From NCBI GenBank assembly GCA_963575645.1, contig OY754469.1:16944001-17008000 (forward strand): a DNA stretch of 64,000 nt. Reading direction: 5' to 3'. The position numbers and the translations under genes were made by a program. The stretch comes from Xanthostigma xanthostigma. Lineage: Eukaryota; Arthropoda; Insecta; Raphidioptera; Raphidiidae. The notes below the pieces were generated by a model. It was not told where the DNA came from. It made no database searches and saw only the letters and a list, made by a program, of their open reading frames with translations. Below, piece after piece: positions 1 to 12,245 of this stretch; the first letter of the stretch is position 1; every line of letters begins with the position of its first letter.

Positions 1-615
1 GGAGCTTGCTTGCATACGGGGCGAAGGGATCGGACACCCCCTCCATTCGATTGGCTCAAAAAGAAAAAAAAAACAAGTGACTAGAGCTAGCGATAGAATT
101 CGTCGCTGTATTCTGATCGTGAAGGCGTTTTGACTGTTGCGTTCCCCGCGCGCGTAAATATACTGCGTGAAAACTGAAAAATGCGCATAGCGCGTGAGTG
201 CGTGAGGGAAGACTGTAGTATTTTATAGTGTAGTCATATACAGACACTATCACTGTACAGTACGGCGTGTTTGTATCTACGCGGAGTCGAGCACACGATA
301 CTTCAGTTTGAATGTAACGATAGACCGCATTGCATATGTAGACCTCCCTTAGACGATTATGAATATGAACGTGTCATTGTTGCAACTAAAACAACGGACA
401 ACTGCAACAATTGCATTTCGTTTATCGTTATAGTGTCGTTTTATTATCGTGTGCGTTTTGTTTTTTTGTTTTCTTTTTGCCACATTTGTGTGCAAAATAT
501 GTCATAGCAAAAGTTACGTGAATGCGATATTTTTTTAACGAACTAAAGACTTTTTTTATTGTGTTATTTTTTTATTGGTTATAATTTTTGGACTGACATT
601 TTTATAAATTTGCAT
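1..615 (+). promoter_or_regulatory. Candidate promoter and noncoding first exon (speculative)
   Basis: The first ~300 bases are richer in G+C and CpG than anything in the following 7 kb (for example the stretch around 140-215). No convincing protein is encoded. A good splice donor, GCAT|GTAAGTATA, lies at 615/616. The next same-strand gene, the BTB-Psq factor at 28,856, begins in an exon with a clear acceptor at 28,843, so it must have an upstream exon. This block could be that exon and its promoter, leaving a ~28 kb first intron. This is inference from composition and one donor; it could equally belong to a gene left of the window. Confidence 0.25.
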
Positions 616-812
616 GTAAGTATAATTAAGTGTTTTTTTAACGGAAGTTTTTCAGTGATATATTTTTATAAAACTACAGTTTAATTTTGTTTTATATGTA
701 TATTTTGTGTAATATTATGAGAGTTCATAATATAATGTAAGTTTTGGGTAAAATACGAAACCGTAACAAATGACCTTTGCACCCGTGGTTATCTAATTTA
801 CAGTCAGTAGTT

Positions 813-1068
813 TAATGGATACTGAGTAAGTTTGAAGTAATACTTGGCGAAACTCGTGTTCAGATACATAACTTTTTTATGTCAATTTGTTTAATTCGTA
901 ATTTAATTAATACCTAGTATAGTTCATAAGTATTGTTAATTACCAATGGATACTGAGTAAGTTTGAAGTAATACTTGGCGAAACTCGTGTTCAGATACAT
1001 AACTTTTTTTATGTCAATTTGTTTAATTCATAATTTAATTAATAGTATAGTTCATAAGTATTGTTAAT
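813..1068. repeat. Two-copy tandem duplication, ~130-bp unit
   Basis: The block beginning AATGGATACTGAGTAAGTTT at ~813 is repeated starting at ~945. Both units run through a CGTGTTCAGATACATAAC segment and end at GTATTGTTAAT. They differ by a few indels (an extra T in a T-run, loss of 'ACCT'). This looks like a young local duplication. Confidence 0.85.
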
Positions 1069-4000
1069 CTTCTAAAAAGTTAGTAAAAACCATTCAAATC
1101 GCACGCAGCAATTATTAATAAATAAACTCTAAACTAGAAAAATTATAACAATTTATGAAATATTGCTGCTTATTTTTTACTTTTTAAAAATATAGGCTTG
1201 CAAAAATGAAATTTGATTCATCTTGACAACTTATTTAGGCCAAACTATTCATAAATTAAATTATTGCTAAATAGGAAGAGAAAAAAATTAGGTGTGGCTT
1301 TGTCTGACTATTTTTTGTACAAGGTACTCTTTCGCGTAGTAATTTACAAAATAGATTAATTCTGCATCCATAGGTATATTAACTGAACTCAAAAGTGGAC
1401 ATTTTAATAATTTGTAAATAATAAAATCGAATCATCGAAGCAAAATATTTCTAGACATATTTTACTAAAATAAAATCAAAATACTAGACAAAATGCAGGT
1501 CTGTTCTAATACTAATTAGTACTATCAACAAATGTGTATTAACTGTTAATAATTATTATTGTTTACGATTTTGGCACATTCTGACAGAAACATTGCTAGG
1601 TATTACATAATATATTATTATTATATTAGGTTGAAGTTGAACTAAGATTATTGATTATAAGGAATATTCGAAAAGATATGTTACAATTTTTAAACAACTG
1701 AATTAAAGTCAATAACGAATATAACTACATAAAAACAGCGAACTTTTGCATTTATTTAGCTACACAAATCCTAGGATATTAATCTGGATTTGATTGATGC
1801 ACCCATGACTCCAATTATCTAAAGGCCAATTGCTTTAACATTTGTCCATCTGATTTCCGAGCAACGTCTACTACATATATTGCAACAAAACATCAGTCAA
1901 TTTAATAATTGGCAATTATTACTATTAATCTGACTTAACGAAACAAATTTAGCTTCTCTTTTTTGCAATTCTTGACAATTCATCTATTAATTAACTATCT
2001 TTTTTGCAAATTTGATTTATATAGTCTTTTAAAAATGAATTTCAGAAAATTAAAAACCAAAAATTGAAAGGAACACTTAAGTTTCAATTAAATATCCAGC
2101 CGCATTTTGCTATTACTCAAAACTGGGATTATAAGGTAATTAAAATTTTGCAAATGCCTACATAACTCCTAATCAATGGTATTTGCTGCAATATATCATT
2201 CGAAGACGTTTCTGAATAACATAAACCATGTAACATCAATTTGGATTTAACATTGTATGTTCTCCAAATTATTTTATAGCAAATTCGTAACGAAGAATTC
2301 TAAAAAATTCAAAACAATATTTGAAACGTGTTTGTTGATGCAGCATACCTAGTCGAAAAAAAATCTAATAAACGGTATGCAAGACTTTAAGATTCTAGGA
2401 GTTTTGAAAAAAAAATATAAACAAAAAATCCGTGGATAAGTAATACATTTTTCATAATATTCAATGTTGTGTTTTATATTTTGAAGTATAAATGAAGTGG
2501 CATATTATATGGTGTCTAAGATGCAATTATTAATCGCGAACAACAAATTTTGCAATAAAATAATTCAAAGAACAAATACGTAATTTGGAAAAGATGCACT
2601 TCAAATTGTACGATTAGTCCTGGCGTTGTCTGTGCGCCCCATAACTTAGCCTAATTATATATACCTAGTCTAAAGTAATCCCTAAATAATACTATGTATA
2701 GTATACCTATATAGAACAGTGAAAACCAATTTTAAATCGGTCCAGTGGTTTCCAACTTAATAGCTAATACACATATAGAAACGCTGATGTCGAGACTCGA
2801 GATTATTATGACATGACCTAAACCAAACTCTGCAGCTATACTAACCAATCATTATAACGGAATGATTAAATCGTTTTCGATTGATTTTTAATAGTGAGTT
2901 TAATTTTAATATTGATTCCTTTAAATTATCCACATCATCATATCAAGTTGGATTATTTCTCCAACCAAATAGCATCAGCTCTTCATATAATGAAGGTCAT
3001 ATTGAGAAATATGTCAACATTTATTCTCGCCACAGGTCCTTGTAACTTTAGAGTCCTAGTTAAACTTAGGACTTAGAGCTTGGATGATAGAAATAATAAA
3101 AACTGTTAGTTAAGGTATTAAATCAGAATGCTTATGTTCAGTGCAAAATGCATTTCTAATCTTGTATATATAACTCAGAATTTGACTTGATTTAAACAGA
3201 ATATTTTACAACCCAAAAATGTATATAGCTTTGACAGATAACATCTTTTATGGATACTATATTAAAGATTCAATAAGAATATTCTCCAGAATTAATTAAC
3301 ATTATAAACTATTGTTACTCAGAATTTTGTTTAAACTGAATTTAAAATTTTGCAGCTGTTTAATCATCTCAGAAATTTATACAGAGTCGATCAAACACCA
3401 ATTTTGTCTGCTTTGGGTTGATAAATAGACCCAGCTATTAGCTATTATGATCATTGACTCCATAATATTATTCCGGAAGTCATCTTTCGCGAACTGCATT
3501 CCATGTACCTTGGATCCCAAACTATACATATAATTATTATATTGTATCAAGATAAAAAAATCGTTTGGATTTCCTAGAATCGTCTTTTAAAATATAGGGT
3601 TGCTTATTTGTTAGATATACGTAGGTTTTTTATAGAAGACAGGTGCGTTATTATACGAAATACAGGAGGGTTGTATTGTACAATTTTACATACGAATGGT
3701 TTTATAGGCTTAAAAGTACAATACCTCGTATTAAACTAAACCCTATTATTAGAGGTGGTATTTGATAAAACAATTCAGTTTATCATCAGACTTCAAATAC
3801 ACAGTGCGGGGAATAATTTTTGCAAAGAATGACTACAGAGCATAAATATTAATGATTAAGGAACGTGTTCTGTCATAATCGATGTTAAAATGAACGGAGG
3901 TGTTAAATTTAAATTAAATTAAAATCTTCACGTCAAGTTTCTTCAAGAGATGGGAATAATAAATGCTCTCTTTTCGAGATAATACAAAGTTCATATTTAC

Positions 4001-4784
4001 TAGACATTTTTTAATGATCTATAGGCAGATTGAATATTTTGAAAAATTTTTGAGGCCCCATTCTAAAAATATAAAATCACGTTTTATGAGAGACTGAATG
4101 CAGTTATCCACTTAAAAAAAATTGAACCAATTTCAAAAAAGGAATCGGAATCCTTCTAAAATGTATAACAAAATTTCGTCATTACTTTCACAATCATTTT
4201 CCCTACCTACATTTAATTAGAAGTCGGCGCAACTATTTCTCTATCTATAGTCATGCGCAGATTTCAAATTTAATATGTGTTTAATGCTTATTTTTATAAA
4301 TTTTGAATAATTTTTAAAATTTTTGTTTATTTTACACTTTTCTGTGTTTGAAGGACCTTTTGTCATACAATATTCCTGAAAAAATTTCAGACATTACAAT
4401 TATACACGATTGATAACCTCTTTATTAAATCTGTTAAAAATAACATTATTTAATAAAGAATGCTCTATTTTGTCGTTATAAATATAGTTTCCATTTTTAT
4501 TTTTTGAAGCCCATATTAAGACACACCGCTTTTAACACATGTGCAATTACATCAAACAAATTAAGCATCATAAAACATTCATGAGCAGAGATGGTTTTCG
4601 AATCAACGACAGCTTAAGTTAGCCGTTACACCAAACCATCCTTTTAGTGGGAGTCAAGAGTCGGGATTTGTTTGGGGTTTTTAATTTTTTTTTTTGCCAG
4701 AGCGCCAATCTAGAGAACCCCCCCCCCCCGTCTTTGAGGTCGCTGAACACAATGGTGAAGGTCCCACAATTTATAAAGGTTATC

Positions 4785-4816
4785 TTTATGGAAATTTTAC
4801 GTAAAATTTCCATAAA
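4785..4816. repeat. Perfect 32-bp palindrome
   Basis: TTTATGGAAATTTTAC is followed directly by its exact reverse complement, centred at 4800/4801 with no spacer. It lies near homopolymer C (about 4721) and G (about 5033) runs inside a region of unclear origin. Confidence 0.85.
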
Positions 4817-5719
4817 TTATCATCTTTTAAGGCCAGTAATTCTTGAAGTATCACTGCATTTACAGAAAAAAACAAGGAAAGATTTTTTGTAGAGAATTCA
4901 TTTTCCTACAAAATTGTTGTGTTAAAAATTTTTTATAATTTTTTTCCAAGGGTTGAAAATCCATGAGTTGAAGGGGTTGCTGAGGAAAAAAATTATGCGT
5001 CCCTCACTATCGTGTTCAGCTATCTCGAAAACGGGGGGGGGGTCTCTAGATGGGCCCCGATACAGACTAGAGCGATCTGCGATAGCGGTGACTAATATAT
5101 TATCATTTATCACATATAGTAACAGTGGAGTTCGCGGTTTTGAACGAGACAGGTCGTAGAATGTTTTATAATTTTGCACGTCATTTCTGTAAAATTTTCT
5201 TCCATATTTTTGCGGTATGACGGTCAAACTGAACAATCACCGCGACGACACCGCGCTTGAAAATGCTGCGCAGACCGCTTTGACCGCTAATATATCACGA
5301 CAAGGACAGCTAAGAATGTCTGACCGCCACCACTTTTGCCTGTCTGGGTCTTAACAATTCGCGTACAACATGACTGTTTCAAATGAACTTGTGTTTAAAA
5401 ATGACACTGGACAGTCGTCATGCATATTCAAAAAATGCAATTTAATTTCGAAGCCCAATTGTTTAATGCATTAAAAAAATAATCAGCGGATATCATATGC
5501 ATCGTACGATAACCAAATTTAAAACTGCATTGAATTTAGTACACGTAATGCAAAATAATAACGTATAACGTACATGTATATTTGTTATTATATGCACTGA
5601 TTTGGTAAACAAAATATTTATGCAAAATACAGGTATGTATGTGGCTCTAAGGGAATTATTCCGTTGCCATTGTTTTCACTTTTGGGTGATTGTGTAGATA
5701 AGTTACATTATAATAAACT

Positions 5720-6240
5720 ATAAGCGGTCCGTTCCGGTTTTACCCTGGTGCAAAAGAACGAATGGGGTGGGGGAAGTACATGAATACGCACGTTCATCTT
5801 AGTTTACCGAGATGAATGTTGTGTCCAAATTTTATGATGATCGGACATACCGTTGAAAAGTTTTTGTCGGACGGACAAACTTTTTACACTTAGGGTTACA
5901 TTATTGGAGATTTTGTAGGGATCCCTAATTTAACTCGATTAGATATTAGAAGATTAAAGGATGAAACCTGGTGGCATAGAATCAATGAAATTGCAAATAC
6001 TGAAGGTGTTATTACATCTTATTTTCTGACGTTTCGGCAAACTTTATGCCTATACCAACAGGTTTCACCCTTTCATCTTCTAATATTTCAACAGGATCAT
6101 CATCACTCTAAATTATTAGAGTTATTTTTCGCAATATAGCCTATGTTACTCATTCTATTAGTGAAAGAATTTTTAAAATCGGTCCACTAGTTTTTGAGTT
6201 TATTCATTACAAACAAAAATGCAAATCTTTTCTCTTTAAA
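5720..6240 (+). mobile_element. Dispersed repeat, degraded ACTAGCGG-type copy, with a Penelope-like block inside
   Basis: The part from ~5,722 to 5,900 matches 13,797-13,950 almost base for base in the segment GTACGCACGTTCATCTTAG (written here with ATACG) and in 'GTTTTTGTCGGACGGACAAA'. The tail near 6,170-6,240 (AAATCGGTCCACTAGTTTTT, then an ATATTAGTAGAT-like end) resembles the common 3' ends of insect RTE-type non-LTR elements. An unrelated block (5,940-6,105) shares AGATTAAAGGATGAA..CTGGTGGCATAG with the foldback at 24,538 and carries a GACGTTTCGGC motif on the + strand. Family assignment is inference. Confidence 0.5.
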
Positions 6241-6273
6241 ATATATTAGTAGATAAATGCCAATAAATAAATT

Positions 6274-6436
6274 TTTGTTCCAAGCATCCAGAGAACGGTA
6301 ACAGAACCGTCACAGTCTTGTTACTGCGCGAGACTGTCATGCACAGTAGCTCAAAAATCGATATACATAGTTTCGTTTTAGCTACTGCGCAAGACGGCGA
6401 CGGTTCTGTTACCGTTCTCTGGCTGCTTGGAACAAA
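6274..6436. mobile_element. Short MITE, ~163 bp (copy 1; copy 2 at 37,584)
   Basis: Terminal inverted repeats include GAGAACGGTAACAGAACCGT on the left and its reverse complement on the right, extending outward through CCAAGC/GCTTGG and TTTGTT/AACAAA. The core carries AGCTACTGCGCAAGACGG. There is no coding capacity. The second copy shares both ends and core. Confidence 0.8.
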
Positions 6437-7799
6437 CCTATTATATTTGTATGTCCGTATTCGTATTGAAGCGAAGTATGAATGTTTTAGTTAGATTATA
6501 TTATATTTATGAAAAAAAAAATGGACACTGACAACGCCGGACAAGAAAGAATTCGAATTCCGCATTCATTTCGGGGGAATTAAATGTTGATAAATAAATG
6601 ATTCAAAACTTGAAAATAATTAATTAGTCAATTTATGTTTGTCGTTGTTATTTAATTTGATGCATTGAGTTGTAAGGAAAATTAAAACTTTACTACAATA
6701 ATTTAGCTCAAACATCGATTTATTAGTTATCATTCCACAATAATTTCAGTTTTATTTCCTGTGATTTGTGGTTTCTGACGCATCCTTTTTGATTATCGGA
6801 GATATTTGTTGAGTAACATGTGACAACATATATCAATAAAAACTCGGTTCGCAATTTGTAGGGCCAAACCCTGCTGATAAAATTGCGTATCTGCTTATTT
6901 TGGATAGCCTATCAAATTGGTGTTCAAAGAACCCCGCAATAACTTTATGAGATTTGATTCTCTGTTAAATTGATCGAAAATGATTTTATTTTATATTTTA
7001 AAGGTCACTAAGAAAAAGTGTGCATGGCCCATAGCCTAAAAATCAATAGATTTTTAGCTACATATACAGAGTGTTAGAAAAGTCCCGGAACCCCGAAAAA
7101 TCTCGCAAACTATGCATGAAATCAAAAAACGTGAAAAAATATTTTTTTGAGACCTATTTATTGACACCACACATGAACGCCCACCCATCGGGTGGGGTGG
7201 TGGGCAACTTTGCAATTTTAAATGGAAACCCCTATTTTTTATTGCTGATTTGGATTTTTGTGTTTGCACCAGCGTTACTCGCGAAAACCTGAAACGATTT
7301 CAACGAAACTTGGTGCACTACCTTTAACCATAGTTGCGATTGAATTAAGATAATTTTTCTGTCAAAACAGTTAATTTGGTTAAACTGGTAAAATATCGTT
7401 TATTAGTAAATTGGGAGCCCCGTTAATTGTTAAAAGCCAACCGCAGAATATCTTATGACGATATATAAGTCAGTGTTTGCAAATTTTTTGGTACTGAATT
7501 TACAAGGGAAAATGTTTAATACTGTTGGGAAATTTATAAGGGGAAGGGTATTTCTGTTTTTAAATCTGAAAGTGGAAAAGTGAACGTGTTTTCAATAATA
7601 ATATAATCAATATATTATATAAATAAGTAAACCCTTAATCCAGTTTGGTGCAGTAGACCACAGTGTACAACAGTAGCGTTCAAATTTTTTTGCACTAGCC
7701 CCGATAAATTACGTGTATATTATACATTATACAATACAGGTACGTAAAGTGACACATTACACACTCACGCGGTATAATATTATTCAATTATTTTTGATA

Positions 7800-8147
7800 T
7801 GCAATAGAGCCTCTTTAAGTCGAACCTCGGTAAGTTAAAATTTTCCAAAACTCGAAAAAATGTTTTGTTCCCTTCCCTTCAAGCCTCAAAACCTCCATTA
7901 TTCGAATTCTCAACCCTCTATAAGTCGAAATAATCACTTAGTCCTTACAAGCCAGTTCGGTACATATTTTCCCTCCATAACTCGAATAAATAAATTTGAT
8001 CTCTGTGTTTTGAACATAGCAACTCAAAATTAGTGTGAACGAATCTTAACCTCTATATATGTCGAATATATCCTTCATAGTTCGAAAACTATATAACTCG
8101 AATTTTTTGGTGTCTCCCTCTAAGTTCGACTTACGGAGATTCTACTG
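7800..8147. mobile_element. pogo/Tigger-like MITE
   Basis: The right end reads TAAGTTCGACTTACGGAGAT then TCTACTG followed by TA; the left end reads TA-T-GCAATAGAGCCTCTTTAAG with the matching TCGAAC. The CAGTAGAATCTC..TAAGTCGAA type of terminus and a TA target duplication are typical of pogo/Tigger Tc1-mariner relatives. The inside has many CTCGAA/TTCGAA steps and no transposase frame. Confidence 0.6.
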
Positions 8148-8200
8148 TAAAAATAAATAACCCTAAGCTACTGACAATCTATACCTATTTACACTTTAAA

Positions 8201-8683
8201 AAAACTTTTTAATAATAAAATTAAACCGCCGAAAAACTGAAAAGCAAAAAATAATAAATCTTTTTATTTAACTGAGTTCTATCTAAGTAGTTGAACGTAT
8301 GTGACAGTCTAGTATATCTAAGTAATTTTGAGTCGGCGTCAACAATCTTTCGCCGGAAATCTCTGAGCGTTTACGAAGTTAATGTCAGCGACAGAGCAAC
8401 CCGAACGGGCACACTGAGGGCATACGTCTTTGCGAGTGGTCGTGTGGAGAGCGCATGTTTGGAATGTTAATGTTTATCGCTGGAGATTTCACGTATCATT
8501 GTTAATTTGATTTGGTTATTTCTTCTTTGTACATTGACGGTTTGACGCCGACTCAAAATTACTTAGATATACTAGACTGTCACATACGTTCAACTACTTA
8601 GATAGAACTCAGTTAAATAAAAAGATTTATTATTTTTTGCTTTTCAGTTTTTCGGCGGTTTAATTTTTTTATTAAAAAGTTTT
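8201..8683. mobile_element. Foldback/MITE with ~140-bp inverted arms
   Basis: Left arm 8,201-8,342 and right arm 8,542-8,683 are nearly perfect inverted copies, from TTAAACCGCCGAAAAACTGA inward to GAGTCGGCGTCAA. The ~200-bp centre (8,343-8,541) is GC-richer and has no frame. The structure fits a foldback element; the superfamily is not clear. Confidence 0.85.
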
Positions 8684-8727
8684 TATTTTATAATTTTTTG
8701 TGGCTATATAATTTATAATTGTAATAC

Positions 8728-9275
8728 ACAACTCAGCATGAAAATCTGAGAGTGAACTATAAATCACCCCTATTTTCCCACCCTTAGAGTAGGAGTTTTT
8801 TTTCCAAATTTATATGAGACGAGCCTCGAGGTATACCCTATCCAATAAAAAAATAATTATCAAAATTGGACCACTCTGTAAAAAGTTATGTGTGGTCATA
8901 CATTACAATCAGTGAGTGAACAATCAATCATCCCCTGTTTTCCTACCCTTAGGGTTGGAATTTTTTACCAAATTTATATGGGACCAACTTCGGGGTATAC
9001 CCTTTCAAACAAAAAAATAATTATCAAAATCGGACTACTCTGTAAAAAGTTATGTGTGGTCATACATTACAATCAGTGAGTGAACAATCAATCATCCCCT
9101 GTTTTCCTACCCTTAGGGTTGGAATTTTTTTACCAAATTTATATGGGACCAACTTCGGGGTATACCCTTTCAAACAAAAAAATAATTATCAAAATCGGAC
9201 TAGTCTGTAAAAAGTTATGCGTGGTCATACATAAATAAAAAAAAAAAAAAATAAATAAAAAAAAAAAAATATACG
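8728..9275. repeat. Three tandem ~164-bp units ending in an A-rich tail
   Basis: The phrase TGTGGTCATACATTACAATC recurs at about 8,891 and 9,055, and a variant ends the array at ~9,220, giving a 164-165-bp period. Each unit contains CCAAATTTATATGGGACCAA (diverged in the first), a GGTATACCC step and AAAATCGGACTA. Units 2 and 3 are nearly identical; unit 1 is older. The array ends in (ATAAATA)A-rich sequence at 9,232-9,270. Tandem units plus a simple tail suggest the 3' end of a non-LTR element, which is inference. Confidence 0.8.
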
Positions 9276-9567
9276 CGTCGAATTGAGAACCTCCTCCGTT
9301 TTTGTTTTTCGTCGGTTAAAAACCTACTGGCTAAACACTCGTATAGGTACCTTCTAACACAAATGAATTGTCAAAAGTTTAGAAAATACTGAAAATGAAG
9401 TGACATGCAACTATTTTATAAGAGGTATGAGCAAAATATTATCTCGTTTGAAATAATTTGCTGACCCTCGATTCAGTGTTATGTCACTATACTCGCGGGT
9501 AATAAACTCCAACACGCCACTAGATAATTTATAAGCTACTATTCCAATATAGCATTAGGTACTAACT

Positions 9568-10020
9568 AGTGATGTGCCGGATATCCGTATCCGTATCTTT
9601 TACCTTATTAATTTTCAATTCATAGATGAAATTTTATATATATAGGTGATTAGGTAATAATGAAAAACTGTTAAATTCCATTCAGATTATTTTTATTTTT
9701 TAAAATCGTATTTGGCACCTTTATATTGCAAACGTTTATCGTAGTGAGTACCCTACCAATAGTACATAACTCAAAGGTACTAAAAACTATCTTTATAATG
9801 AGATATTGCACATAGATCTTTGGAAAGAGCCAGTCTGTTATGAGAGTTAACTCTTAAAGAGGTCAATAACTTCTTCCCATAACAGATAGTCTCTTTCCAA
9901 AGGTCGATGTGCAATATTTACCGCCGCGCACTCTAAGAAAGTTAAGATCCGTATCCGCGGAACTTGAAACCAAATATCCGTATCCGCGGAAATACATTTT
10001 TAACGATCCGGCACATCACT
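9568..10020. mobile_element. hAT-type MITE, copy 1
   Basis: Ends are TAGTGATGTGCCGGATATCC on the left and the inverse ATCCGGCACATCACTA on the right. Just inside both ends are repeated CCGTATCCGCGGA steps. The middle (about 9,807-9,918) is itself an imperfect hairpin containing CTTTGGAAAGAG / CTCTTTCCAAAG. GGTACTAAC occurs on both flanks, displaced by 3 bases. Copy 2 at 37,850 is in the opposite orientation and has a clean 8-bp duplication, which sets the superfamily. Confidence 0.8.
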
Positions 10021-11221
10021 AGTAGGTACTAACGAATACGATTAACAGATTACAGAAGTTAATTCAGTCAGTAATAAAAAAAAATGAAATAGTAATTTTG
10101 TTTTCAATTGTACAGTTTGTAGGTTACGTATACATAAGCGAATAAGCTAGGTACATCTGTGATTTTGTTAGCTTAAAAACCGTTGAACCGATTTTGATCG
10201 AGCTATCGCTATATTATTTGTTATAAATCAAGGCAGAGTAGACTATATAATATCTTTGCATTGCTACTAAAAGGGGGGTAACCAGTAACAAAAACATTGA
10301 TGCGTCACGCGAGCGAAGCCTAACGGGTAAAGTTTATTTAGTAATAAAAATAATGCGCAAAATATTTTAACGATTGCCTAATATAACGCAGTGAAATTTT
10401 AATGATTTATTCTTAGCTGAACAGTGATCACAAATGCAGAAAAAAATTCTAAGAAATGAAAATATAAAAAAGTTGTAAGTGAATCATAAGCAACACCCAT
10501 TTGCGAAAAATAATTGTACTATTTACATTTGTTACGTATAATTCTTTGAATCAATTATACAAGTTGAATGAATTATTATATGTTAAAAACAAATTCGCAA
10601 TGAATGCGAAACCGAAAACGCACGAAAAAATACAATTAGTCATTTTCCAGTTATAAACTTTCATTCTAAGAAGTAATGACAATGGCAATATTTCACACAT
10701 ATTAGGTACTTTTTAGTCCAGTTCACATGCTTGGTCCCTTTTTGATAATTTTCAGTCTTCCTTCACCGAAAATTATGATCATGGTGTCATTCGATTCGGA
10801 ATGAAATCTAGAAACTTTTTGAAAAAAAAATGAAGTGGGGGACGAAAACATTGCAAAAGCTATAAACAATTTAATAAAAAAAGGAGGGGTTTAGTTTTTT
10901 GCGAATATCTTAAAAACTATTACAGATATCGGAAATCACAAAAAAGATACTGAAAGAGCAGGAAATTCCCTATAAAAAAGTCCCACCTCCCGGAACTCTA
11001 CTAGGCCCCACTCACGATCAAACTTCATGCCACAGTTCAGTTGTTCAAACTTATAGTTCAGTGAAGCATGATAATGTGTGGGACAAATAAACACTGAAAC
11101 CAACACTGAAGTCAAGCATGAACTCATCAAATGCATCTTGATTTTTGAACGACTTCAGTGTTCAGTGTTCAAGTAAACTGCTGTGTGTGTGGGTTTTTTC
11201 AGTTCAGTTTTTGGAGTTTTG

Positions 11222-11460
11222 TGTTTTGTACAACCAGAAGCCAAAAATCTCAATGTTGCTGCAAGTCTTTCTTGTGTAGAAATAGATTTTCGCATATTTG
11301 TATCCTGGTTTTTAATAAATGGGGTAGCTAATTCCAGTAAATAATTGTAAGTTAATTCATCTATTCGTAAATAATTATTCCAATCAAGCGGCTCAAGATG
11401 TAATTCATTAATCAAATAAACATGACTTCTTGAATCACGCATTTCTAACCAATTTTTCAC
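11222..11460 (-). pseudogene. Harbinger (HARBI1-like) transposase, N-terminal remnant
   Basis: The - strand frame starting at 11,460 reads MKNWLEMRDSRSHVYLINEL and later PFIKNQDTNMRKSI and TQERLAATLRFLASG. The pattern 'NYLRID..TY.YLLELATPFI..QDT.MR..I...ERLAATLRFLASG' is the hallmark start of PIF/Harbinger nucleases (HARBI1 family). After ASG the frame runs into unrelated terminal sequence, so the DDE catalytic domain is deleted and this is a dead fragment. It lies inside the inverted repeats at 11,003 and 12,484, which supports the call. Confidence 0.8.
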
Positions 11461-12181
11461 CCATATTCTTCTTTTTTTTCTTATTTCTCTGTTTTAAATA
11501 CAATCCAACAGCTATGAACAGCCAATCATCACCATTTAAATAACTCATTTAGTTCTTATTAGTTATCTATAGTATAATATTATAGTATGTATATAATATA
11601 TATTTTATATATCTATACTCGACGAGTGTATGCCAACAACTGAGCCAAACTGAACACAAAAAATTTTAAAAACTCCGGGTCGCAGTGCGAAACCCTGCCG
11701 ACAATATAGTGTATTTGCTTTTATAAGCAGTGTGGCTCTATTATATGAACTTAACTTTGTTTTTGGACAAAATAAAAAAAATTACCCCTTAATACAACCC
11801 TTAAAACAACATTTTTTACTTAATTTCAATGCTACATATCAATTCAACATCTGTACCAAATTATATACACTCTTCAGTATGTAAATCCATATCAGAAACT
11901 TGTGTTTTCATAAAATTTGTAAGTCCGGTCCTGTCGGGCCGATTTTATTAAAATTTTAGCAGCACATTTTAATAAGTACTAAAGGGTTAAATTTCAAATT
12001 TGAAACGGTTCCGAAAATTTTTTCGGTATTTTTGGGCCCGAAAACTTTTTTCAACCCCTAAATACCACCCTTAACATGGCCCGATTGGGCCCATTTTAAA
12101 TAGGCTTCGTGCGGTGATGGATTTCAACATGTGGTCCAAATTTCGTTAAAATCAATTAACTCCTTCGAAAGTTATAGCCCG

Positions 12182-12184
<3 letters not shown>

Positions 12185-12239
<55 letters not shown>

Positions 12240-12245
12240 TATATA
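12185..12245. repeat. (TA)n microsatellite
   Basis: About 60 bases of uninterrupted or nearly uninterrupted AT alternation inside the Harbinger element. Confidence 0.95.
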
